From: DATGFB01 sp032160545
GTDB lineage: Bacteria; Actinomycetota; Actinomycetes; Mycobacteriales; Jatrophihabitantaceae
DNA length: 13,257 nt
Assembly: GCA_032160545.1 (NCBI GenBank)
Contig: JAVHVN010000160.1
Location: 1-13,257, forward strand
Reading direction: 5' to 3'
Part shown: in pieces, positions 1-6,884 of the stretch
Layout: every line of letters begins with the position of its first letter
Position numbering within the stretch: position 1 is the first letter of the stretch
Translations under genes and position numbers: made by a program
Notes under the pieces: generated by a model
Database searches by the model: none
The model's input: the letters and a program-made list of their open reading frames with translations, nothing else
Told to the model about the DNA's origin: nothing

Positions 1-626
1 GACAGCGGGATCCCGCGATACCAGTTGATCGCGTAGTGCAGCGCACCGCTGTCGGCCATCGCCTTCGCGTCGCGGTCGGCTCGTTCCTTCGACTGGTGGG
101 TGGTCTGCAGCAACGTCGACAACCGGCGCCACTGGGTGCCGTCACCGCCGACGAGCAGGCGCTCGGGTACGGCCGGCAGCTGGAACAGATACATGTAGTA
201 GGACCTGAAGAACTGCCGGCTGCTGACGAGCGCGCGCAGGAATGCCGCTCCGTGGGGCACGGCAAGCGGATTGAACGAGGCGAGGCGTTCGGGATGCGCA
301 GCGGCGTACTGCCACGCCGCCGCCGCGCCCCAGTCGTGCGCCACGAGGTGCACCCGGCCGGCGCCCGTGGCGTCGATGAGAGCGTCGATGTCCTCGACCA
401 GCTCGCTCATCCGGTACGCCCGGCGGCCTTCGGGGCGGGCGCCGGGGGAGTAGCCGCGCTGGTTCGGGGCCACGCAGCGCAAGCCCGCCGCGGTCAGGCG
501 CGCCGCCACGGCGTCCCAGCTGTCGTTGAACTGCGGGAACCCGTGCAGCAGCACGACCACCGGGCCATCGCGGGGACCGGAGTCATGCACGTCGAAAGTC
601 AAGCCGGCTCGGCTGAAGCGCTCCAC
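1..626 (-). CDS. Epoxide-hydrolase-like alpha/beta hydrolase, 3' end outside the window
   Basis: The minus strand is open from a GTG at 626 to the window edge, giving the first 208 residues of a protein whose family is usually about 290-320 long. Visible motifs are HGFPQ at about residues 28-32 (oxyanion region), a sterol/epoxide-hydrolase-like NQRGYS at 55-60, and a nucleophile elbow VAHDWGA around D98. An Asp nucleophile followed by Trp-Gly is typical of epoxide hydrolases and haloalkane dehalogenases rather than Ser esterases. Tyr-rich sequence near 143-146 would belong to the cap domain. The catalytic His and acid lie in the missing part. The start was chosen because homologues begin about 10-15 residues before the first beta strand; the only in-frame stop upstream is near 678. 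No strong ribosome site is visible. Cytoplasmic, no signal peptide. Substrate unknown. Confidence 0.85.
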   Translation of the reverse strand, partial: MERFSRAGLTFDVHDSGPRDGPVVVLLHGFPQFNDSWDAVAARLTAAGLRCVAPNQRGYSPGARPEGRRAYRMSELVEDIDALIDATGAGRVHLVAHDWGAAAAWQYAAAHPERLASFNPLAVPHGAAFLRALVSSRQFFRSYYMYLFQLPAVPERLLVGGDGTQWRRLSTLLQTTHQSKERADRDAKAMADSGALHYAINWYRGIPL

Positions 627-778
627 GCCGTCAGCATCGCCGGTTCGCCTCGATGTCGACAGTGTCAGCGCCGGTGATTAGTCGCATCAGAAGCGCTGCC
701 GCGCGCGTTATGTGCCGGTTGACGCAGATCGTGAGCTGTCCTCGCACGTGCGCGACACCCGCACGACGATCCGCGTAC

Positions 779-818
779 AGCAGTGGGGCACCGACCGGCG
801 AGTCGGTGCCCCACTGCT
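779..818 (-). terminator. Perfect 17-bp hairpin after the 961-residue gene
   Basis: Bases 779-795 and 802-818 are exact reverse complements (arm AGCAGTGGGGCACCGAC) around a 6-base loop at 796-801. It lies about 20 bases beyond the stop of the minus-strand gene ending at 840 and before the next minus-strand gene starting at 626. There is no T tract on either side, which is common for actinobacterial terminators. The rest of 627-839 shows no gene. Confidence 0.75.
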
Positions 819-839
819 ACGAAGGTGCGTTGGTGCGCG

Positions 840-3725
840 TTACGGCCTTGCGTCGATACCGAGGTACTTTCGGTTGGCTTCGGTGCCGGTGCCCGTGCTG
901 GGATTCGGCCGCCAGTTGTATTCCAGATACGTGGACGGCGCAGTGAGATGCGCGGACGGGTAGTTGGCAGTACTCGGCCCGGTATAGATCCGGATGACCC
1001 CTTGCTGATTGGCCACGGCGAACTGACTGGTGCCCGGTCCTGCCCCGTCGAGATCAAGCTCGAAGCCCTGGACGGGCGCAGTCGGCAACGTCAGCGGCAA
1101 CGTCAGCAGATAGCCCTTGAACGGCGTGTGCGAGTACAGGTCGTTGGCTTCGAGGGCCCTCGCCGCGGTTGCCGTAGGACGGAACACAGCTTGCCGATCG
1201 CACGGCTTGTCTGTCGTCAACGGCGTACAACTCGTACCGGACCAGTGGCCCAGCAGCCAGGTATCGGTGCTGTAGGTGCCGTACGCGCTGTCGACATAGA
1301 CGTCCTGCACGCCGTTCGTGTTCGGCAGGGAGTAGGTCGGCCCGGCGCTCACCACCAGCGGCTTGAACAGCTGGAACCTGATGCCAGGCTTGCCGTCGTA
1401 AACCACGCCGAACGTATCGCTTCCGGTGCCCTGCGGATCACCGCAGACCACCTTCGCGCCAGTGGTCGGGACGCCAGGCGACGCGAGGTTGAGGTCGAAG
1501 GTTCGGCCGGCGCCGTCGTTGCCGTCCTTGGCACCGGAGATCCACACGCGAATCTGCGTCTGGGTGACCTCGCTGTACACCCAGTGCCACTTGTCGTCGA
1601 TGAAGCAGCTCGTGATGTCACCCGGCGACGGGGAGGTCGCCGCCCGAGGGTTGAAAATCTCGTGTGTGTCGGGGGTGCCGTTGGAGTGTCGCCGCACGAT
1701 GTCGAACCCGCCCTGGTTGAGGCGGATTGCCACCCCGAGGTCCGGCCCGTTGACGCCGAGGCCGGCGCCTGGCGGTAGCGCCACGCCACCGTGCGGCGCG
1801 GGAGCCAACGACAGCACCGTCGCACCCGCGGAGGTGTCCGCGAGCACCAACGCCTGGTTCGGTGTGGACACGGTGAAACCGTGGGCCGGGTCGTTCGGCT
1901 GCGGGATCACGTTGACTTTGCCGCCGGTGGCGGCCGTCACGTTGTCCACCGGATAACCACCTGGGCCGGTCTGACCCGCGGCGGGACTGACCGAGACGTT
2001 CACCTTCGGGTCGGACGGATCGGTCGACTGCAGTGGCGCCTGAAGGGCCACTGCGGGCTCGTTCGACAGGCCAGCGGTCGAAAAGTCCGGCCACGTCCTG
2101 ACCACAACCGTTGGCGCCACGCCAGGAGTTCCACTTGGCACAGTGGTGACCGCGGCGAGGCCATCCGCTGCAGGCCCGGCAGTCGCGCCGGTCTCGCCAT
2201 TGTCCCCGCCGGTGAAATTGCCGGTGCGGAACTGCACCTGGTCCGGCGAGCCCAGCTTGCCGTCACCCAGGTTGTCAGCAAGAACTGAGGCGACATTGAG
2301 CGGCTCACCCGCAGCGTCCAACCCAGTCATTGCCTGCGCGGAAGGCCCAACTTGCCAGAAGAACGCAGGCAGGCCGAACAGGCGGGCAAACCAGCTCCCA
2401 TCTGCTGCGTGGTACCACACCACGAACGCCGGGTGCGAGTAGCCGCGACTGTCGCGCGGGGTGACCAACTGCGTCTTGGAGAAATCCGCGGTTGCGGGGA
2501 CGCCGTTGAACGTGCCTGTCGACGAACCGATAGGCAGGCCCACGTACGTCGTCGACGTGATCGTGGTGGTGCCGTCGGGGTGGTGGATGCCGGGCACGTA
2601 CTTCGTGCCGTCAGGGGCAATTCGGGGGGGGACCGAATCGATCGGGACCCGCGTCTGTGTCGACAGCATGAACTTCTGATGCCCGGCCGGGCTCTTTAAG
2701 CCAAGCTGAAGGACGGAGTATGCCGGCGCCACACCCCCGTCCCACGACGAGACCGTCAGATTGCCTGCCGTCACCGCCCCTGCCCCCCACGCTTTGGTCC
2801 AGTCGCTGAGCGCCTGCGTGGTCTCGATGGTGTCGCTCGTCGCGTCGACGATGACGGGACCGGACGGGGCCGGCAGCTCGTCCCAGTTGACCGGCAGCGC
2901 CGGCAGCGACGAAAGCGACGGCACGGTGGCCGAGCCGGTCTCCTTCGGGGTCTGGAGCTTCAGCTTGTCCGGGCTGTCGAAGATCTGTACCTGGTCCTGA
3001 TCGCGGCGGCGGCGGTCGTCGTCCTTGCACCACACCTTCAGCGTCCCGGTGCCGTCGCCCAGGCCCATATTCACCCACTTGACGACGATCGTCGTGTCGC
3101 CCTTGCTCAGCGCGACATAGATGACGGTGGTGCGGTCCTTGGTGGTGAGGCTGCCGTCATTGTTGACCTCATTCGTCCGCCCGTCGGCGACGTTGATGTC
3201 GGTCAGCTCCCAGATGTCGAACGGCTCGGGTTCAGCTGTGTCACGTTTCTCGCCGTTCACCTGAACCAGGTCGTTCATCGTCGCGTAATACGACAGGTCG
3301 TCCGGCGGTGGCGTTGATCCGAAGAATTGGAACGATTTCATGTTCGGGTCGGTCGCGAGCTGGTCACCGGAGCCAGTTGCCTGGTAGTCCTCGATGACCT
3401 TGCCGTCCGGACAGGTGTAGCTCTTCTGATACTTGGTGGTGCCCAGTGGCCCTAGGTGCTCGGCACCGGGTACCGCCAGCGTCTCGGAATGGTCGGGAGT
3501 CCGGGTCGGGGTACTTGGCCCCGCGGAGACAGGTGACTGACCGACGAGCTGCAGGGTCACCACGGTGGCCAGGCTCACCGCCACAGCGCCGGCGAGTGCT
3601 GCCGCGCCCCATCGGCGAACGGCTCGGTGCCGTCCGCGCGCCCTCGACGGACCCTGGGCCGCGGCGACATCGGGAGAATCTCCCTCCGCGCCCCGCCGTG
3701 GGTCTCCACCAAGTTCGCGTTTCAT
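840..3725 (-). CDS. Large single-pass membrane-anchored exported protein of unrecognised family (961 aa)
   Basis: I do not recognise this family. The N-terminus is hydrophilic and Arg-rich (residues 1-38), followed by one hydrophobic segment at about 39-62 with positive charges before it, so the remaining roughly 900 residues should lie outside the membrane. The exported part is rich in Thr, Ser, Gly, Pro and Asp, has alternating hydrophobic patterns suggesting beta structure, and contains six Cys (105, 233, 707, 761, 833, 842), possibly disulfide-bonded. An acidic/basic patch with DDDRRRR lies near 235-241. No catalytic motif, LPXTG signal or lipobox was seen. ATG at 3725 is preceded by GAGGTG (3736-3731) at 5 bases. 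It carries a rare TTA leucine codon (residue 343) and an 8-C tract, and by eye its GC content is lower than its neighbours, hinting at accessory origin. N-termini of this type also occur in proteins paired with ECF/SigE-family sigma factors, but none is seen here. Confidence 0.85.
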   Translation of the reverse strand: MKRELGGDPRRGAEGDSPDVAAAQGPSRARGRHRAVRRWGAAALAGAVAVSLATVVTLQLVGQSPVSAGPSTPTRTPDHSETLAVPGAEHLGPLGTTKYQKSYTCPDGKVIEDYQATGSGDQLATDPNMKSFQFFGSTPPPDDLSYYATMNDLVQVNGEKRDTAEPEPFDIWELTDINVADGRTNEVNNDGSLTTKDRTTVIYVALSKGDTTIVVKWVNMGLGDGTGTLKVWCKDDDRRRRDQDQVQIFDSPDKLKLQTPKETGSATVPSLSSLPALPVNWDELPAPSGPVIVDATSDTIETTQALSDWTKAWGAGAVTAGNLTVSSWDGGVAPAYSVLQLGLKSPAGHQKFMLSTQTRVPIDSVPPRIAPDGTKYVPGIHHPDGTTTITSTTYVGLPIGSSTGTFNGVPATADFSKTQLVTPRDSRGYSHPAFVVWYHAADGSWFARLFGLPAFFWQVGPSAQAMTGLDAAGEPLNVASVLADNLGDGKLGSPDQVQFRTGNFTGGDNGETGATAGPAADGLAAVTTVPSGTPGVAPTVVVRTWPDFSTAGLSNEPAVALQAPLQSTDPSDPKVNVSVSPAAGQTGPGGYPVDNVTAATGGKVNVIPQPNDPAHGFTVSTPNQALVLADTSAGATVLSLAPAPHGGVALPPGAGLGVNGPDLGVAIRLNQGGFDIVRRHSNGTPDTHEIFNPRAATSPSPGDITSCFIDDKWHWVYSEVTQTQIRVWISGAKDGNDGAGRTFDLNLASPGVPTTGAKVVCGDPQGTGSDTFGVVYDGKPGIRFQLFKPLVVSAGPTYSLPNTNGVQDVYVDSAYGTYSTDTWLLGHWSGTSCTPLTTDKPCDRQAVFRPTATAARALEANDLYSHTPFKGYLLTLPLTLPTAPVQGFELDLDGAGPGTSQFAVANQQGVIRIYTGPSTANYPSAHLTAPSTYLEYNWRPNPSTGTGTEANRKYLGIDARP

Positions 3726-3941
3726 CGACGCACCTCAATCTCATTCCGACGCCTTGTGGCTGGCCCGATGGAGAAAGCGACGACGCCTGTCCGCTCCCAC
3801 CTCACTGCAGAGACGGGACGCTGCGGCGGTACGTGACGGGGCGAATATCTTCCTGGCTCGCCAATCAGGCGGAGATGAGCGGGTTTGCAGAGTCAGCCCT
3901 CGTGTAGCGGGGCGTGGCGGGTGACCCGGTGACCTTCGCCG
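3726..3941. other. Intergenic stretch upstream of the 961-residue gene
   Basis: No gene is supported in these 216 bases. The only clear signal is the GAGGTG ribosome-binding sequence at 3731-3736 (minus strand) serving the ATG at 3725. No convincing -35/-10 pair or terminator hairpin was found for either flanking minus-strand gene, although a promoter for the 3725 start is expected here. Confidence 0.5.
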
Positions 3942-5465
3942 TCAGAGGAATTCGACGCCCTGGGCCAGCGGTAGCTTGGTGGAGTAGTTGACCGTGTTCG
4001 TCGCGCGTCGCATGTAGGCCTTCCAGGCGTCCGAGCCGGACTCCCGTCCACCCCCGGTCTCCTTCTCGCCACCGAACGCGCCGCCGATCTCGGCACCGGA
4101 CGGGCCGATGTTGACGTTCGCGATACCGCAGTCCGAGCCGGCCGCCGACATGAACTGCTCCGCCTCGCGGACGTCCAACGTGAAGATCGACGACGACAGG
4201 CCCTGGGGCACCTCGTTGTGCATCGCGAGCGCCTCGTCGAAGTCGGAGTAGGTGAGCACGTACAGGATCGGCGCGAAGGTCTCAGCGCGGACGATCTCGC
4301 TCTGCGTCGGCATGCGGACGAGCGCAGGCTGCACGTAGTACGCCTCCGGCGCCGCGTCCGCGAGCACCCGGGACCCACCGGCGACGAGCTCTCCGCCGTT
4401 GGCCTGCGCCTTCTCGAGCGCGTCGGCGTAGCCCCGGTAGGAGGCCTCGTCGATCAGCGGGCCGACCAGGATGCCGCTGTCGAGCGGTGACCCGATCGGC
4501 AGCGACTCGTACGCCGCCTTCACGCGCGCGACCAGCTCGTCGGCGATCGACTCGTGCGCGATCACCCGGCGCAGGCTCGTGCAGCGCTGCCCGGCGGTGC
4601 CGGCCGCCGAGAAGACGATCCCGCGCACCGTGAGGTCTAGGTCCGCCGACGGCGCGACGATCGCGGCGTTGTTGCCGCCCAGCTCGAGCAACACCCGGCC
4701 GAATCGACCGGCCACGCGCGGACCGACGGCGCGGCCCATGCGTGTTGAGCCGGTGGCGCTGACGAGCGCCACCCGCGGGTCGGCCACGAGCGCCTCACCG
4801 ACCGCGCTGCCGCCCAGAACGAGCGATGAGATCCCCTCGGGCGCCCCCACCCGGCGGGCCGCCTCGGCGGCCAGTGCCTGGCAGGCGAGCGCGGTGAGCA
4901 GCGTCTTCTCCGAGGGCTTCCAGACGACGGGGTCACCGCAGACGAGCGCGAGCGCGGCGTTCCAGGACCACACGGCGACCGGGAAGTTGAAGGCGCTGAT
5001 GACTCCGACGACACCGAGCGGGTGCCACTGCTCCATCATCCGATGCCCCGGGCGCTCGGAGGCGATCGTCAGGCCGAACAGCTGGCGCGACAGGCCGACC
5101 GCGAGGTCGCAGATGTCGATCATCTCCTGCACCTCGCCGAGGCCCTCGGAGCGGATCTTGCCCGCCTCGATCGACACCAGCGCGCCGAGGTCGTCCTTGT
5201 GCTCGCGCAACAGCTCGCCGAGCTCGCGCACGAGATTGCCGCGAACGGGCGCAGGCACCGACCGCCACCGCAGGAACGCCTCGTGCGCGGTCGCCACCGT
5301 CCGCGCGACGTCGTCGGCGCTGTACTCGTCCAGCCGGCCGAGCTCGGCACCCGTGATGGGGGAGCGGGCCACCAGCGTTCCGTGGGTCCCGAGAGCGGGC
5401 ACGCCGAGCCGGTCGAGGATGGCCGTAGCCTCGGCGGCGAAGTCGGCTGAGGTGGGCAGGGTCAT
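3942..5465 (-). CDS. amaB: L-piperidine-6-carboxylate / aminoadipate semialdehyde dehydrogenase (ALDH7 family)
   Basis: The 507-residue product is an NAD-dependent aldehyde dehydrogenase that should oxidise alpha-aminoadipate semialdehyde (in equilibrium with piperidine-6-carboxylate) to aminoadipate in lysine breakdown. Seen: FNFPV Asn near residue 160, WKPSEKT Lys near 183, ATGSTRMGR cofactor loop, LELGGNN general-base Glu near 261, and GQRCTS catalytic Cys near 295. The C-terminal block NVNIGPSGAEIGGAFGG, then GGGRESGSDAWK and a Tyr-Met-Arg-Arg run, is characteristic of the ALDH7/antiquitin group rather than generic ALDHs. The ATG at 5465 is chosen over an in-frame TTG at 5483 because AAGGAG (5478-5473) sits 7 bases before the ATG. 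A divergent LysR gene begins 56 bases away and probably controls it. No lysine 6-aminotransferase gene (lat) is present in the window. In cephamycin producers the orthologous function (pcd) supplies aminoadipate, but nothing here indicates such a cluster. Confidence 0.92.
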   Translation of the reverse strand: MTLPTSADFAAEATAILDRLGVPALGTHGTLVARSPITGAELGRLDEYSADDVARTVATAHEAFLRWRSVPAPVRGNLVRELGELLREHKDDLGALVSIEAGKIRSEGLGEVQEMIDICDLAVGLSRQLFGLTIASERPGHRMMEQWHPLGVVGVISAFNFPVAVWSWNAALALVCGDPVVWKPSEKTLLTALACQALAAEAARRVGAPEGISSLVLGGSAVGEALVADPRVALVSATGSTRMGRAVGPRVAGRFGRVLLELGGNNAAIVAPSADLDLTVRGIVFSAAGTAGQRCTSLRRVIAHESIADELVARVKAAYESLPIGSPLDSGILVGPLIDEASYRGYADALEKAQANGGELVAGGSRVLADAAPEAYYVQPALVRMPTQSEIVRAETFAPILYVLTYSDFDEALAMHNEVPQGLSSSIFTLDVREAEQFMSAAGSDCGIANVNIGPSGAEIGGAFGGEKETGGGRESGSDAWKAYMRRATNTVNYSTKLPLAQGVEFL

Positions 5466-5472
5466 GTCGGTG

Positions 5473-5478
5473 CTCCTT
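5473..5478 (-). promoter_or_regulatory. Ribosome-binding site deciding the ALDH7 start
   Basis: AAGGAG on the minus strand, 7 bases from ATG 5465. It excludes the longer TTG reading from 5483, whose start would overlap a putative operator half-site. Confidence 0.8.
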
Positions 5479-5484
5479 CGCAAT

Positions 5485-5522
5485 GCTTAGTGCAAACCAG
5501 TGTAAGCCGTAAGCTGTGCTTA
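5485..5522. promoter_or_regulatory. LysR operator-like cluster of four GCTTA/TAAGC half-sites
   Basis: Four 5-bp half-sites lie between the divergent genes: GCTTA 5485-5489, TAAGC 5503-5507, TAAGC 5510-5514 and GCTTA 5518-5522. The last two form a 13-bp dyad TAAGC-tgt-GCTTA that fits the T-N11-A LysR box exactly and overlaps the LysR start codon and a possible -10 (TAAGCT, 5510-5515, 6 bases before ATG 5522). The first two form a wider inverted pair with a 13-base spacer. On the minus strand TACACT (5504-5499) is a candidate -10 for the dehydrogenase. Occupation would be expected to repress the regulator and control the dehydrogenase. Confidence 0.65.
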
Positions 5523-6457
5523 TGTCTGTCGCGATGGCCTCGCTGCCCGACGCCGGCCGGATGCGAGTCCTGCGCGAGGTCGCGCTGCGCGGGACGATCG
5601 CCGGCGCCGCCCGGGCGCTCGGCCTCACCGCGTCGGCGGTGTCGCAGCAGATCACGGCGCTCGAACGCGAAGTCGGCACGCCGCTGCTCGACCGGTCGCC
5701 CCGCGGCGTCGCGCTCACCGGCGCCGGCCACGTCCTGGCCGAGCGGGCGGCGCAACTGATGGAGGTCCTCGCTGGCGCACGCGCCGATCTCGACCGCCTG
5801 ACCGGTGCCGCGGGCGGCCCGGTGACCGTCGCCGCCGTCGCCAGCGCGGCCGCCACGGTGGTCTCCGACGCCGTGCTCGCCCTGCGCTCCACCAACCCCG
5901 CCGTCGAGCCCTCCGTTCGCGCTGCCGAGCCGCAGCAGGCGCTCGGGTTGCTGCTTGCGGGCGACGTCGACGTGGCAGTGGTCGACGAGTACGACTACGT
6001 GCCGCTCGCGCTTCCCGAGAACACCGTGGTGCGCGAGTTGTGCAGTGAGCCGCTCCTGCTGGTCGCGCCGAGCGGGACCCGGCTGCGCCCCGCCCGCCCG
6101 GCGCTCGCCGACCTCGCGACCGCCGACTGGGTGATGCCGCCCGATGATGCGGCCTGCGGACAGGCCGTCCGCGCCGCCTGCCGGGCGGCGGGCTTCGAAC
6201 CGCGGGTCCGGTGGGAGACCGACGACATGCTGCTGCTCGCGCGAGCGGTCGCGGCGGGCCATGGCCTCGCGGTGCTGCCGCGCCGGTCGATCGCGACCGG
6301 CGCCGCCGCAGTGCGTACCGTCGAGCTCACCGCTCCGACGCTGCGCCGCCGCATCGTCGCCGTCGCGCGCACCAGCGCGGCGGCTCGGCCCGTCGTGCGC
6401 ACGATGCTCGACTCGCTCGCGAACGCCGCCACCGAGCCGGTGCCTCGACGCCCGTAA
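5522..6457 (+). CDS. LysR-type transcriptional regulator
   Basis: The product is about 311 residues, normal for LysR regulators. The N-terminal winged helix-turn-helix spans about residues 8-65, with GAARALGLTASAVSQQITAL as the recognition region and LLDRSPRGVALTGAG after it. The remainder is a periplasmic-binding-protein-like effector domain (AVVDEYD, then MPPDDAACGQAVRAAC and the terminal LPRR segment). Start choice: ATG 5522 fits a leaderless transcript with TAAGCT 6 bases upstream; GTG 5516 and ATG 5534 are in-frame alternatives and none has a clear Shine-Dalgarno. It is divergent from the ALDH7 gene, and shared half-sites suggest it regulates that gene and itself. The effector is probably lysine or a lysine catabolite, by context only. 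It is not clearly the LysG/ArgP subgroup. Confidence 0.9.
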   Translation: MSVAMASLPDAGRMRVLREVALRGTIAGAARALGLTASAVSQQITALEREVGTPLLDRSPRGVALTGAGHVLAERAAQLMEVLAGARADLDRLTGAAGGPVTVAAVASAAATVVSDAVLALRSTNPAVEPSVRAAEPQQALGLLLAGDVDVAVVDEYDYVPLALPENTVVRELCSEPLLLVAPSGTRLRPARPALADLATADWVMPPDDAACGQAVRAACRAAGFEPRVRWETDDMLLLARAVAAGHGLAVLPRRSIATGAAAVRTVELTAPTLRRRIVAVARTSAAARPVVRTMLDSLANAATEPVPRRP

Positions 6458-6469
6458 CAGAGTTCGGGC

Positions 6470-6498
6470 TTGACGAATGGGAACGACACGCGTGTAAT
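6470..6498 (+). promoter_or_regulatory. Vegetative-type promoter of the whiB2-like gene
   Basis: TTGACG at 6470-6475 and TGTAAT at 6493-6498 are separated by exactly 17 bases. The predicted start near 6505 leaves a leader of about 45 bases containing a good ribosome site (GGAGGG, 6539-6544). Confidence 0.7.
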
Positions 6499-6515
6499 TT
6501 CCCCAGTGTCGTTCC
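6480..6515. promoter_or_regulatory. Perfect 10-bp inverted repeat straddling the whiB2 -10 element
   Basis: GGAACGACAC (6480-6489) and its exact reverse complement GTGTCGTTCC (6506-6515) flank the -10 with 16 bases between. Each arm contains GACAC, the core reported for the sporulation regulator WhiA in Streptomyces. The left arm lies between -35 and -10 and the right arm at the predicted transcription start, a layout expected for an operator. Identity of the binder is inference. Confidence 0.6.
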
Positions 6516-6549
6516 GAGGCAGACGGAATCGACCGAACGGAGGGACGCC

Positions 6550-6831
6550 ATGACCGAGCTGACGGGCGATTTCGCCGATGCGGACCTCGCGGAGCTATTC
6601 GGCCTCCCCGAAGAGGCGAGCTGGCAGGAGCGGGCGTTGTGCGCCCAGACCGACCCCGAGGCGTTCTTCCCCGAGAAGGGCGGCTCCACTCGCGAGGCGA
6701 AGCGCATCTGCACCGGGTGCGAGGTGCGCGGTGAATGCCTCGAGTACGCGCTGCAGAAGGACGAACGGTTCGGCATCTGGGGCGGGCTGTCCGAGCGCGA
6801 GCGCCGGCGGCTCAAGCGCCGCGCCGTCTGA
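6550..6831 (+). CDS. whiB2: WhiB2-type iron-sulfur transcriptional regulator
   Basis: This 93-residue protein has the four conserved cluster-binding Cys of WhiB proteins at 31, 54, 57 and 63 (C-X22-CXXC-X5-C), the GIWGG turn at 75-79 and a basic C-terminal DNA-binding tail (RERRRLKRR). The run ALCAQTDPEAFFPEKGG closely matches the WhiB2/WhmD/Streptomyces WhiB subgroup, which binds a 4Fe-4S cluster, partners with WhiA and sigma factors, and controls septation and differentiation genes. ATG 6550 follows GGAGGG with 5 bases between; longer in-frame readings upstream lack support. It has its own promoter with an inverted repeat (6470-6515). Its position before the zincin-like gene, DUF3499 and manB is the conserved actinobacterial arrangement. 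Confidence 0.95.
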   Translation: MTELTGDFADADLAELFGLPEEASWQERALCAQTDPEAFFPEKGGSTREAKRICTGCEVRGECLEYALQKDERFGIWGGLSERERRRLKRRAV

Positions 6832-6884
6832 TCCCGACGCCCCCGGCGACCCGTCTGATTCGGTCGCCCGGCTGATCCTGGTGG

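Noticed and set aside
783..1778. 331-codon plus-strand frame opposite the 961-residue gene
   Set aside because: Overlaps a longer coherent coding frame with a TM segment and ribosome site; its own translation is Arg/Val-rich without any motif.
3900..3941. Repeated GGTGACC-type sequence after the ALDH7 stop as a terminator
   Set aside because: The copies are direct rather than inverted and do not form a stable stem.
5466..5483. TTG start adding six residues to the ALDH7 protein
   Set aside because: The AAGGAG ribosome site falls inside that extension and is correctly spaced only for ATG 5465.
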